DNA of 21,578 nt from an uncultured Collinsella sp. (GCA_959019775.1 CAUEPS010000025.1:1-21578); one strand, 5' to 3'. Shown: positions 12,504 to 20,194, counted from the first letter of the stretch. Notes: generated by a model from the letters alone, not told the origin. Numbers and translations are program-made.

Positions 12504-14351
12504 ATGTGCGGAATCGTCGGCTACACCGGCTCTGATATTGCAAAGAACATCCTGGTCACGGGCCTCAAGCGTATGGAGTATCGCGGCTATGACTCCTCGG
12601 GCGTCGCGCTCGAGGTGGGCGAGGGCGCCGCGGCGCACCTCGACGTCATCCGCCGCGTGGGCAAGGTCGCGGGCCTGGAGAGCGAGCTTTCCAACATCGA
12701 CAGCGACGCTACCTGCGGTATCGGCCACACTCGTTGGGCCACCCACGGCAAGCCCTCCGTCGTTAACGCTCACCCCCACACCAGCTGCGACGGTCGTATC
12801 GCCATCGTCCACAACGGCATCATCGAGAACTTCGCCGAGCTGCGCGAAGAGCTGGAGGGTCGCGGCCACCACTTTAAGAGCGAGACCGATACCGAGGTCT
12901 TCGCGCATCTGATCGAAGAGGCTTATGCCGAGACGCACGACCTGATGGCCTCCGTGCGCGAGGCGTGCACCCACGTGGTCGGTGCCTATGGTCTGGCCGC
13001 CGTGTGCGCTGACGAGCCCGGCGTGATCGCCGTGGCCCGCAAGGATTCCCCGATCGTGGTCGGCGCGGGCGAGACCGGCTCCTATGTTGCTTCCGATGTC
13101 ATCGCGCTTATCGACGCCACCCGCGATGTCGTGGTGCTCGAGGACGGTCAGTTTGCCAAGCTCACGCCCGCAGGCGTCGAGTACACCGACGAGGCCGGCA
13201 ACGTTATCGAGCCCAAGATCACCCACATCGACTGGGACCTGGACATGGCAGAAAAGGGCGGTTATCCCGACTTTATGCTCAAGGAGATCCACGAGCAGCC
13301 GCGCGTCGTGCGCGACACGCTGGTTGGTCGTATGACGCCGGCCGGCGAGCTCGACATCGACGAGCTGGGCCTTTCGCTCGAGGAACTCAACGACATCGAC
13401 CGCGTCTACGTGATCGCTTGCGGCACCAGCTATCACGCTGGCCTCATTGCCAAGAATCTCATTGAGGGCTGGGCTCGCATCCCCACCGAGGTGGAGGCGG
13501 CCAGCGAGTTCCGCTATCGCAACCCCATCATCACGCCGACGACGCTCGTCGTGGCTGTGTCCCAGTCGGGCGAGACGGCCGACACTCTCGCCGCCATCCG
13601 CGACGCGCGCATCAAGGGCGCCAAGGTCTTCGGCATCACCAACGTGGTGGGCAGCCCCGTGGCGCGTGAGAGCGACGGCGTCATCTACACCAAGGCCAAC
13701 AAGGAGATCGCGGTCGCCTCGACCAAGAGCTTCATCGGCCAGGTTGTGAGCCTGACGCTGCTGGCCCTGCTGCTGGCGCAGGTCAAGTACCGCCTGACCA
13801 CCAAACAGGCACGCATGCTGTTCCGCGAGCTTTCCGATACTGCCGAGCAGATCCAGTGGATTTTGGACACGCAGACCGATGCCGTGCATGAGGCTGCCCT
13901 GCTGTGCAAGGATGCGCAGTCGGCGCTGTTCGTGGGCCGCGGCATGGGTGCCGCTATTTCCTACGAGGGTGCGCTCAAGCTCAAGGAGGTCAGCTACCTG
14001 CACGCCGAGGCCTACGCCGCTGGCGAGATGAAGCACGGCCCCATTGCCCTGATCGACCCGGGCTTCCCTGTCATCGCTGTGGCCACCAAGAGTGCCACCT
14101 ACGACAAGACCGTGTCGAACCTTATGGAGTGCAAGGCGCGCGGTGCCAAGGTCATCGTCGTTGCCACTGAGGGCGACGAGGAGATCAACAAGATCGCCGA
14201 CTGCATCATCCGCGTGCCGGCAGTCCGCGACGTGTTCAGCCCCATCACGGCGAGCGTTCCTCTGCAGCTGCTCGCACGCGAGGTCGCCATCCTGCGCGGC
14301 TGCGACGTCGACCAGCCCCGCAACCTGGCGAAAAGCGTTACCGTCGAGTAG
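12504..14351 (+). CDS. glmS: glutamine--fructose-6-phosphate aminotransferase (isomerizing)
   Basis: This 615-residue enzyme starts MCGIVGYTG; Cys2 becomes the N-terminal nucleophile of the class II glutaminase domain (about 1-225, with HTRWATHGKPS and DGRIAIVHNGIIEN). Two SIS sugar-isomerase domains follow (about 290-420, with ACGTSYHAG and SQSGETADT; about 460-600), ending in DQPRNLAKSVTVE, the conserved GlmS tail. It makes glucosamine 6-phosphate from fructose 6-phosphate and glutamine, the first step to UDP-GlcNAc for peptidoglycan and wall glycans. Length and motifs are all normal. It is a single gene with its own terminator. The base-composition bias toward GCC/GTC/AAG codons suggests good expression. 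Confidence 0.97.
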   Translation: MCGIVGYTGSDIAKNILVTGLKRMEYRGYDSSGVALEVGEGAAAHLDVIRRVGKVAGLESELSNIDSDATCGIGHTRWATHGKPSVVNAHPHTSCDGRIAIVHNGIIENFAELREELEGRGHHFKSETDTEVFAHLIEEAYAETHDLMASVREACTHVVGAYGLAAVCADEPGVIAVARKDSPIVVGAGETGSYVASDVIALIDATRDVVVLEDGQFAKLTPAGVEYTDEAGNVIEPKITHIDWDLDMAEKGGYPDFMLKEIHEQPRVVRDTLVGRMTPAGELDIDELGLSLEELNDIDRVYVIACGTSYHAGLIAKNLIEGWARIPTEVEAASEFRYRNPIITPTTLVVAVSQSGETADTLAAIRDARIKGAKVFGITNVVGSPVARESDGVIYTKANKEIAVASTKSFIGQVVSLTLLALLLAQVKYRLTTKQARMLFRELSDTAEQIQWILDTQTDAVHEAALLCKDAQSALFVGRGMGAAISYEGALKLKEVSYLHAEAYAAGEMKHGPIALIDPGFPVIAVATKSATYDKTVSNLMECKARGAKVIVVATEGDEEINKIADCIIRVPAVRDVFSPITASVPLQLLAREVAILRGCDVDQPRNLAKSVTVE

Positions 14352-14374
14352 TTGGTTCCGCCGTTCTAACAACT

Positions 14375-14410
14375 AAGGCCCGGCTCCGTTGCAGCGGAGC
14401 CGGGCCTTGT
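14375..14410. terminator. terminator of glmS, perfect 14-bp stem
   Basis: AAGGCCCGGCTCCG (14375-14388) pairs perfectly with CGGAGCCGGGCCTT (14395-14408), with a 6-nt loop. It lies between convergent glmS and the GntR-type gene and may work in both directions. Confidence 0.85.
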
Positions 14411-14418
14411 TGCATTTG

Positions 14419-14465
14419 CCCAGATAAAACCTGCCAAAATAAACCTGTCCCTTTTTGGCAGGTTA
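14419..14465 (-). repeat. GGGACAGG-loop hairpin repeat, copy C (end of GntR gene)
   Basis: These 47 bases are identical to 9223-9269. As at larE, the repeat starts with the TAA stop codon of the minus-strand gene and can fold into the 12-bp-stem, 13-nt-loop hairpin in the 3' end of its mRNA. Confidence 0.9.
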
Positions 14466-15194
14466 GCGGAGCTTGCTGGTCTCGAAGTACTCGGGGAACT
14501 GGTCCAGAACCTCGGTTTGGTTGCGGAACATCATGTGCAGGTGCTTGCTGACCAAAAAGCTCGCTTCGATGGGGTCGCGACCGGCTATAGCGCGGCGAAT
14601 CTGCTTGTGCTCGTTCACGATGTCCTGATTGTCGAGAACCTGCGTGGCAGCGCGCAGCCAGCGGAAGCGCTCAAGGTCGGCATTGGTCTCTTCGAGCCAC
14701 GACCACACGGTGCTGCGACATGCGATGCTAAAAATCATGTGATGCATGAGGTTGTCGCTCAAAAAGAAGCCGATGCGATCCTCTTCGGCCATGGCCTTTT
14801 CCTGCAGCACGATGGCGCGGTCGAGCTGCTCGATGCCAGCCGACGTGGCGCGCGCGCAGCACTCCACGATCACCTGCTTTTCCAGATGCTCGCGGATGTA
14901 ACAGGCACTCTCGGCAAGGGTGAGGTTGATGGGCGAGACGTAGGTACCGCTCTGGGGCACGGTGCGCACCAGGCCTTCCTGCGCCAAACGAACCAAAGCC
15001 TCGCGCACAGGGGTGCGCCCCATATCTAGGTCGTCGCAAAGTTGCTTGACGCCCAGCTTTTCGCCCGGCTTGTAATCCAAGTAGACGATTTTGCGTCGAA
15101 TGGTGTGGTAGGACTGGTCCTGTAGGCTCGTTTCCTGCTCGCCGACGTGCATCGATTCTTCCATAGCGCCTCGCAACTGTTCTATCAAACTCAT
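14463..15194 (-). CDS. GntR-family transcriptional regulator, FadR/FCD subfamily
   Basis: Product of up to 243 residues. A winged helix (about 28-90) carries PGEKLGVKQLCDDLDMGRTPVREALVRL and EGLVRTVPQSGTYV, the GntR signature. An all-helical FCD ligand domain follows (about 100-230), with REHLEKQVIVEC, LMHHMIF and SKHLHMMF; the spaced His residues suit a metal-bound carboxylate ligand, as in many FCD proteins. ATG 15194 has no clear ribosome binding site, while ATG 15164 (residue 11) has GAGG six bases before it, so the true protein may be ten residues shorter. It is divergent from the UPF0324 transporter gene and is the natural candidate to control it. The stop codon lies in repeat copy C. 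Confidence 0.88.
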   Translation of the reverse strand: MSLIEQLRGAMEESMHVGEQETSLQDQSYHTIRRKIVYLDYKPGEKLGVKQLCDDLDMGRTPVREALVRLAQEGLVRTVPQSGTYVSPINLTLAESACYIREHLEKQVIVECCARATSAGIEQLDRAIVLQEKAMAEEDRIGFFLSDNLMHHMIFSIACRSTVWSWLEETNADLERFRWLRAATQVLDNQDIVNEHKQIRRAIAGRDPIEASFLVSKHLHMMFRNQTEVLDQFPEYFETSKLR

Positions 15195-15357
15195 ATGTCA
15201 GTTGTTAATTATGCCGCGAGTCAGCTCTCCGCGGTGGGTAATTCGGCTGTTGCCTGAGAACTATTGCGGCATCTTAGTCTGTGTTTGCGCAAGGCTGCGC
15301 TCAATGTTGCCGTATCATAAGCCGTCGCAAACGTGAAATAGAAAGAAGGAGTCCCAT

Positions 15358-16392
15358 ATGCAACTGGCAAATATCGTACGCGAGCGCTGGAAAGGCGTCT
15401 TGTTCTGCCTAATCATCGCCATTCCCGCGACGTTGCTCGGCAAACAAATTGAGGTGGTCGGCGGTCCGGTATTTGCCATCCTCTTTGGCATGGTCCTGGC
15501 GCTCGTCTTTCCCAAGAATCGTCGCGAACAGCTCGCCGCTGGCGTCACCTATACGTCCAAAAAAGTCTTGCAGTACGCGGTTATCCTGCTTGGCTTTGGC
15601 ATGAACCTCTCCCAGATTCTGTCCAAGGGCGCCCAGTCGCTGCCGATTATCGTGGCGACAATCTCGACCTCGCTTGTCATCGCCTTTGTGCTCTGCCACG
15701 TTATGAACGTGCCGGGTAAGATCGCGACGCTTGTGGGCGTGGGTTCGTCGATTTGCGGCGGTTCTGCCATCGCCGCGACCGCACCTGTCATCGATGCCGA
15801 CGATCGCGAGATTGCCCAGGCTATTTCGGTCATCTTCCTGTTTAACGTTATCGCGGCGCTCGTGTTTCCGACGCTCGGCGGCATGCTCGGGCTGACCAAT
15901 GAGGGCTTTGGCCTGTTTGCCGGTACCGCCATCAACGACACCTCGTCGGTAACGGCTGCGGCGAGCGCCTGGGACAGCATGCATCCCGGCGCCAATGTGC
16001 TCGAGAGCGCCACGGTGGTCAAGCTCACCAGGACGCTGGCCATTATTCCCATCACGTTGGTCCTCGCATGCTGGCAGATGCATCTGGCCCGCAAGGCCGG
16101 CGGCGACGCTAAGAGCACGTTCTCGCTTAAACGCGCGTTTCCCATGTTCGTGCTGTTCTTTGTGCTGGCGAGCGTGATCACCACGGTGCTTCAGCTTCCC
16201 GCGTCCTTTACGGCGCCCATCAAGGAGCTGTCGAAGTTCTTTATCGTGATGGCCATGGCGGCTATTGGTTTTAATACCGATATCGTCGAGCTGGTCAAAA
16301 AGGGCGGCAAGCCCATCGCGCTGGGCTTTTGCTGCTGGATTGGCATTGCGTGCATGAGTTTGGGAATGCAACACGTACTGGGAATCTGGTAG
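15358..16392 (+). CDS. UPF0324/YeiH-family putative anion (sulfate) exporter
   Basis: This 344-residue polytopic membrane protein has about ten hydrophobic helices. Conserved family stretches include QYAVILLGFGMNLSQI (about 73-88), GVGSSICGGSAIAATAPVID (about 126-145), TAINDTSSVTAAAS (about 196-209) and VKLTRTLAIIP (about 221-231), then KFFIVMAMAAIGFNTDI near the C-terminus. PF03601 proteins are often annotated as putative sulfate exporters; the real substrate is not established by sequence. A strong AAGGAG (15345-15350) precedes ATG 15358. The gap to the divergent GntR gene (15195-15357) must hold both promoters; GTTTGCG (15283-15289) and CGCAAAC (15326-15332) form a spaced inverted repeat there, with TATCAT (15313-15318) as a possible -10. 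Confidence 0.85.
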   Translation: MQLANIVRERWKGVLFCLIIAIPATLLGKQIEVVGGPVFAILFGMVLALVFPKNRREQLAAGVTYTSKKVLQYAVILLGFGMNLSQILSKGAQSLPIIVATISTSLVIAFVLCHVMNVPGKIATLVGVGSSICGGSAIAATAPVIDADDREIAQAISVIFLFNVIAALVFPTLGGMLGLTNEGFGLFAGTAINDTSSVTAAASAWDSMHPGANVLESATVVKLTRTLAIIPITLVLACWQMHLARKAGGDAKSTFSLKRAFPMFVLFFVLASVITTVLQLPASFTAPIKELSKFFIVMAMAAIGFNTDIVELVKKGGKPIALGFCCWIGIACMSLGMQHVLGIW

Positions 16393-16410
16393 AGAAGTAG
16401 CTTGTTTGCG

Positions 16411-16443
16411 TGCTGCGTGCTGCGTGCTGCGTGCTGCGTGCTG
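16411..16443. repeat. 7-bp tandem repeat TGCTGCG, 4.7 copies
   Basis: Four perfect TGCTGCG units (16411-16438) and a partial fifth (TGCTG) start 18 bases after the transporter stop. The array is intergenic, so changes in copy number would not shift a reading frame. Confidence 0.9.
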
Positions 16444-16465
16444 GTGAGCGCATGTCCGCGGTGGA

Positions 16466-16530
16466 GCGATAGGAGCTCTTGCGGGTATGGCTTGTCCGCA
16501 GGTTGATAGGTCCCGAAGAGCTCTTATCGC
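16466..16530. repeat. long-arm inverted repeat between transporter and regulator genes
   Basis: GCGATAGGAGCTCTT (16466-16480) pairs with AAGAGCTCTTATCGC (16516-16530), 15 positions with one G-T wobble, around a 35-base loop. A GCGG/CCGC pair (16481-16484, 16496-16499) extends into the loop. No U-tract follows. It could end the transporter transcript or be a small repeat element. Confidence 0.6.
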
Positions 16531-16588
16531 CCCGCCAGGATGGCGATGCGGGGCAACTCATATACTCGCAGGACGGTGGCTTCTGCCC

Positions 16589-16629
16589 TATAGTGTTTGG
16601 TGAGCAATATCGTTCAATTTTGAAACACT
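16589..16629 (+). promoter_or_regulatory. possible -10 and operator of the Fis-type regulator gene
   Basis: TATAGT (16589-16594) is a possible -10. It overlaps the left arm of an inverted repeat AGTGTTT (16592-16598) and AAACACT (16623-16629), separated by 24 bases. The position would suit autoregulation by a dimeric HTH protein. No good -35 was found. Confidence 0.35.
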
Positions 16630-16678
16630 CGGTCGTGTGACCGTCGGTGGCGGCGTGGCGCCGAGGACGGGGCGCAAT

Positions 16679-17896
16679 ATGAACAGTGACGCCAAACTAC
16701 AAATCTTGATCGAGGCCTTGGCTGCTGCCGGGGCCTCGGCGTTGGCAATCGATGGGCATGGGCACGTGGCGATTTCGACCATGGATGATGTCGCGCTCGA
16801 GCAAGATGTCGCGGCATTTGTCGCCGAGCGCCTGGGGCGCGTGGGCGACGGCACGCGCCTGGTGATGGGGCATGCGGGAGGGCGCTTGAGCCTCACGGTG
16901 CGTCCGGTCGCCAAGGAATACGGCGCGCTTTGGGTGGCCGTGGTCCGCGAGGTGCACGGTGTGGCGGCGCATGCGGGTATTGAGTGGCTTAACGCAGATG
17001 AGGTCGAGGCGCGCTACGAGGCAAGCGCGTACGGCATTGTCGAGGGTACCGCCGCGGTCGCTGGCCCCGTCTGCGAAAGCTATGCCCGCGGCGTGCCCCT
17101 CATGTTGGAGGGCGAGCTGGGTGCTGGCCAGGCGGAGATTGCAAAACGCCTCTATCTGGATGGGCCTTATGCTGACGAACCCTTTGTGTCCGTGGCACTT
17201 GACGAGCTCACAGATCGCGGCTGGCGCCATCTGCTCAAAAGCTCGGAATCGCCGCTGTTCCAGGCAAGGGTGACCCTTTGTATTGGCGGCTGGCATGCAC
17301 TTTCGCCGCAGCGTCTGCGCGAGCTTGTCTCTACGATGACCGACGCGGCGCTGGCCGCGCGTTGCCATGTGGTTCTGACGGCAAACGATATGCCGGGCGG
17401 TGGCGAAAGCGATCAGGCCGCTTTTGTAACCGAGCGCCTAGCGTGCGCAGTAAGTGTGGCGCCTGCGATTGCCGAGCAGGGTGGCGCATCGAAAAAGGTT
17501 GCGCAGTATTTGTCATATCTGTCAGATGTCTTTGGAACTGCCGCTCCGGGTATGTCCGAGGAGGCGGCCTCGATGCTCAACGGCTATCGCTGGCCACGCA
17601 ACTACCTGCAGCTGCGCGAAGTCTCGGAACGACTCTATATATTAGTAGGGTCGGGTGTGGCGGAGCGCGCGGTGGCGGAGGAGGTGCTCGCCCAGGAGGA
17701 CGTCATCAAAACCGCAACCTTTGGCGCTCCGACGCTCGACAGCGACCTGTATATCCTGCGTCCACTGGCCGATACCGAACGCGATATCGCGCGGCTGGTC
17801 GTAGGCCACCTTCAGGGCAACCGGACCCGCGCTGCCGAGGTGCTGGGAATAAGCCGCACGACCCTGTGGCGCTTGCTGAAGGACGACGACCGCTGA
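16679..17896 (+). CDS. Fis-type HTH regulator with a degenerate enhancer-binding (AAA+) domain
   Basis: Product of 405 residues. Residues 1-125 form an unrecognised N-terminal sensory region. Residues 140-345 align by eye with the sigma-54 activator AAA+ domain: LMLEGELGAGQAEIAKRLY matches the Walker A block, PFVSVALDEL the next strand, WPRNYLQLREVSERLYIL the WPGNVRELxN block. The ATPase residues are gone: Walker A Lys is Gln151, the LFLDE Walker B block reads LCIGG, and no GAFTGA loop is present. Residues 368-400 (QGNRTRAAEVLGISRTTLWRLL) are an intact Fis-type HTH. It is probably a transcription factor that no longer remodels sigma-54, comparable in logic to TyrR. ATG 16679 follows GGACGGGG; GTG 16637 would add 14 residues without a ribosome binding site. 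Confidence 0.8.
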   Translation: MNSDAKLQILIEALAAAGASALAIDGHGHVAISTMDDVALEQDVAAFVAERLGRVGDGTRLVMGHAGGRLSLTVRPVAKEYGALWVAVVREVHGVAAHAGIEWLNADEVEARYEASAYGIVEGTAAVAGPVCESYARGVPLMLEGELGAGQAEIAKRLYLDGPYADEPFVSVALDELTDRGWRHLLKSSESPLFQARVTLCIGGWHALSPQRLRELVSTMTDAALAARCHVVLTANDMPGGGESDQAAFVTERLACAVSVAPAIAEQGGASKKVAQYLSYLSDVFGTAAPGMSEEAASMLNGYRWPRNYLQLREVSERLYILVGSGVAERAVAEEVLAQEDVIKTATFGAPTLDSDLYILRPLADTERDIARLVVGHLQGNRTRAAEVLGISRTTLWRLLKDDDR

Positions 17897-17980
17897 GCGA
17901 GGCGCCCGTGACCGCGTGCGGCGCGTGTGCTACAGTCCAAAGCAGTAATGTTTCGATTGTGTTACGGCGTGCGGGGGCGT

Positions 17981-18556
17981 ATGGCGGAGACTTCAAAACC
18001 AAACCGGAATAGACGGAGCGCGGCTCCAGTTAACCGCCGCACGACGTCCCGGACGTGGGGCAAGCACGCGTCGGGGTTCGACGGTTCGTTCAAGCGCACC
18101 AAATACGGCTATCCTTCGGCAAGCGCTCGCTTGGCCATGTAGGCCGAGTCGACGCTGTGGGGGCGCAAGCGCGTGGTGGGCTCTAAGCTTAAGCACGACG
18201 GCACGCTGGGCTATATCAGCCGCGGTGCGGCTCGCCGCAGTGGGCTCAATCCTGCTGGCTGGCATCGTTATGTGCCGATTGCAGTTGTTGTTGCGGTGAT
18301 TGTGATCGCACTTGCCGCACTCGGCTACGCTGGCGGCGGGGTCGACCTGAGTGCGATGTTCAAGTCTGCTGAGCTCGCGCATGCCGGCACGGAGCTTGTC
18401 GAGGGCGCTCAGGCCCAGACGGGCGTGGCGCCTCAGCGCGGTATTGTTGCCGCTGCCGCAACGATCGCCGATGCCCAAAAGGGCGAGGATACGGACAGCG
18501 AGGTTAGCGAAACCAGTGCAAACGGCGCGGGTTCGCAGGTCACGCCCGTAACATAA
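17981..18556 (+). pseudogene. small basic membrane protein gene interrupted by in-frame TAG
   Basis: ATG 17981, preceded by GGGGG, opens a basic 53-codon frame (MAETSKPNRNRRSAAPVNRR...) that stops at TAG 18140-18142. The same frame continues without another stop to TAA 18554-18556. The second part reads AESTLWGRKRVVGSK, then a basic stretch, a single hydrophobic helix (YVPIAVVVAVIVIALAALGYAG, about residues 88-109 of the joined frame) and an Ala/Gly/Thr-rich acidic tail. Composition is continuous across the TAG. The simplest reading is one protein of about 190 residues with a basic cytoplasmic head and an extracytoplasmic tail, disabled by a CAG-to-TAG or similar change. GTG 18173 could restart translation and yield a 127-residue C-terminal protein that keeps the helix. 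No family was recognised. Confidence 0.65.
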
Positions 18557-18647
18557 GGCCAATAAGTCACAGAACCATCACACCAAGTCGCTGTTTGGGG
18601 CCAATGAGTGAGCAAAAAAGCAGCAATGTTGTTTCATATAGAACTCA

Positions 18648-18676
18648 TTAGTCACAATTTGTAAAAAAGCTATACT
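18648..18676 (+). promoter_or_regulatory. promoter of the SPATG surface protein gene
   Basis: TATACT (18671-18676) is a strong -10; TTAGTC (18648-18653) lies 17 bases upstream as a weak -35. An inverted repeat AATGAGT (18603-18609)/ACTCATT (18643-18649) overlaps the -35 edge. AGGAG (18711-18715) precedes ATG 18724. Confidence 0.5.
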
Positions 18677-18723
18677 ACTAGGCACTTAAAAGTCCACAAG
18701 CTGCAAGTTGAGGAGTACCTAAC

Positions 18724-19287
18724 ATGAAGAAGAGATTCATGGCAGCACTGAGCGTTCTCGCTCTTGCCCTGGCTCTGCCCGTGGCTGCTTTCGCCGCCCC
18801 GAGCCCCGCCAACACCACCGCCACCGGCGCCAACAACGTGACCGCCAGCGTTAACAACGCTAGCGTCAAGGTTGTTTCCACCACCAAGAACGCCGAGGGC
18901 ACCCCTGCCGGCTCCAACGTGGTCGCTTCCTTTGAGATCACCGAGTCCGAGGCCGGCACCGTTTCCGAGTCCAACCCGCTGACCGTCACCTTCACCCTTG
19001 GCAAGGCTTACGCCAACGCTAAGGTTACCGTCTATGTCCAGCACAACGACGGCACTACGGAGCAGCTGAACCTGACCGCCGACAACAACGGTAACGTTGT
19101 CTTTAAGGTCACCAAGCTCTCCATCTACACCATCGTGGCTGAGAAGACCGCTGCTGGCGCTGCTACCACCGACAACGGTGCTAAGTCCCCGGCTACCGGT
19201 GTGAACACCACCGCTGTTGCCGCTGTGGCTGCTGTTGCCGCTGCTGGCGCTGCCTGTGCTTTCGTTGCTCTTCGCAAGAACAACTAG
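18724..19287 (+). CDS. secreted surface protein with SPATG cell-wall sorting signal
   Basis: This 187-residue protein has a Sec signal peptide (1-24, ending AFA before APSP) and a Thr/Asn/Ala-rich mature region. One probable beta-sandwich domain follows (about 55-140, SFEITESEAGTVSESN through YTIVAEKT). The C-terminal sorting signal is SPATG (155-159), then a hydrophobic Ala/Val helix and the charged tail RKNN. SPATG is a variant of LPXTG. The adjacent sortase is the likely partner. The codons are strongly biased (AAC, GCC/GCT, ACC, GTT), and the gene has its own promoter and a terminator before the sortase gene, so it should be made in much larger amount than the enzyme. No named family was recognised. 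The many Thr/Ser/Asn residues make it a plausible glycosylation substrate. Confidence 0.82.
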   Translation: MKKRFMAALSVLALALALPVAAFAAPSPANTTATGANNVTASVNNASVKVVSTTKNAEGTPAGSNVVASFEITESEAGTVSESNPLTVTFTLGKAYANAKVTVYVQHNDGTTEQLNLTADNNGNVVFKVTKLSIYTIVAEKTAAGAATTDNGAKSPATGVNTTAVAAVAAVAAAGAACAFVALRKNN

Positions 19288-19316
19288 CACACACACGGTT
19301 TCAACCGTAAGATTTG

Positions 19317-19346
19317 AGGACCCGTACTTGTGCGGGTCCTTTTTTT
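19317..19346 (+). terminator. terminator between surface protein and sortase genes
   Basis: AGGACCCGTA (19317-19326) pairs with TGCGGGTCCT (19331-19340), one G-T wobble and a 4-nt loop. Seven Ts follow from 19340. It probably lets a minority of transcripts through to the sortase gene. A smaller hairpin ACGGTT-TC-AACCGT (19295-19308) precedes it. Confidence 0.85.
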
Positions 19347-19373
19347 GGCCGATTTACAGGGTAAGGGAACGCC

Positions 19374-20192
19374 ATGGCACAGCAGCCGCAGGGCAAGCAT
19401 ATGGAAGTTAAGCATATGGATGACTCGGACAAAAAGCGTCGCGCCACGATACTCAAGGGCGTTTTCGTAGTGTTGTTGCTGGTCGCGGTCGGCTGCGGCG
19501 GCTACGTGCTCTATATGAATCATCTAGAGCAGCAGTGCGCCGGGGAGATGAGTGCAACAGGCAAGCCCGCCACGAAGATCGAATCAAAGGGCAAGGAGCT
19601 GCCGGACAACCCCATCGACTTTGCACCGCTCATTCAAGAGAATGCCGATATCTATGCGTGGCTCTACATTCCGGGTGCGGATATCAACACGCCCTTGCTG
19701 CAGAGCACGACGGACGACCTGTTTTATCTGGACCACGACAAGGACGGCAAGTACGACCCCTACGGCACAGCGTTTAGTCAGATGGCAAACGCTCGCGACT
19801 TTAGCGATCCCGTCACGGTGATCTACGGTCATGTGAACGGCGGCGTGTTCCACAACTTGCATAACTTTGAGGACGCGGACTTCTTTAACGAGAACGGTGA
19901 GTTCTATATCTACACGCCGGGCCATATTCTGACGTACAAGATTGTCTCGGCCTATCAATACGACGACCGCCACATTCTCAACTCGTTTAACTTTGCCGAC
20001 CCTGCCGTGCGCCAGGACTACTTTAATTCGGTCTGTAATCCAGACGCATTGCTCAAAAATGTACGTGACGGCGTGACACTTGATGCAGATAGTAAGATTG
20101 TGCAGTTGAGCACCTGCATGCTCGATAGCTCGCAGGGCAACTCGCGCTATATTGTGAGCGGTGTGTTAACAAGCGACCAGGAGACAAAATAG
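19374..20192 (+). CDS. class B sortase
   Basis: This 272-residue protein has a short basic cytoplasmic N-terminus and one membrane helix (about 27-48, LKGVFVVLLLVAVGCGGYVLY). The extracytoplasmic sortase domain shows the class B hallmark NADIYAWLYIPG (90-101), the catalytic His in YGHVNGG (His153), the catalytic Cys in LSTC (Cys248) and the Arg in GNSRYIV (Arg258). It cleaves between Thr and Gly of a sorting signal and joins the Thr carboxyl to a wall amine. The SPATG protein just upstream is the obvious substrate. ATG 19374 has TAAGGGA upstream; ATGs at 19401 and 19416 are alternatives within the cytoplasmic tail. The LCP gene starts two bases after its stop, so the two are co-translated. 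Confidence 0.9.
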   Translation: MAQQPQGKHMEVKHMDDSDKKRRATILKGVFVVLLLVAVGCGGYVLYMNHLEQQCAGEMSATGKPATKIESKGKELPDNPIDFAPLIQENADIYAWLYIPGADINTPLLQSTTDDLFYLDHDKDGKYDPYGTAFSQMANARDFSDPVTVIYGHVNGGVFHNLHNFEDADFFNENGEFYIYTPGHILTYKIVSAYQYDDRHILNSFNFADPAVRQDYFNSVCNPDALLKNVRDGVTLDADSKIVQLSTCMLDSSQGNSRYIVSGVLTSDQETK

Positions 20193-20194
20193 TC

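Noticed and set aside
12264..14372. 702-codon open frame on the minus strand over glmS
   Set aside because: Shadow of the GC-rich glmS codons; Asp/His/Gly/Val-rich composition without any domain.
16411..16443. CRISPR-like array
   Set aside because: Units are only 7 bp and directly tandem with no spacers.
18140..18142. Pyrrolysine recoding of the amber codon
   Set aside because: No pyl gene or insertion element is visible, and this lineage is not known to use it; mutation or restart is simpler.
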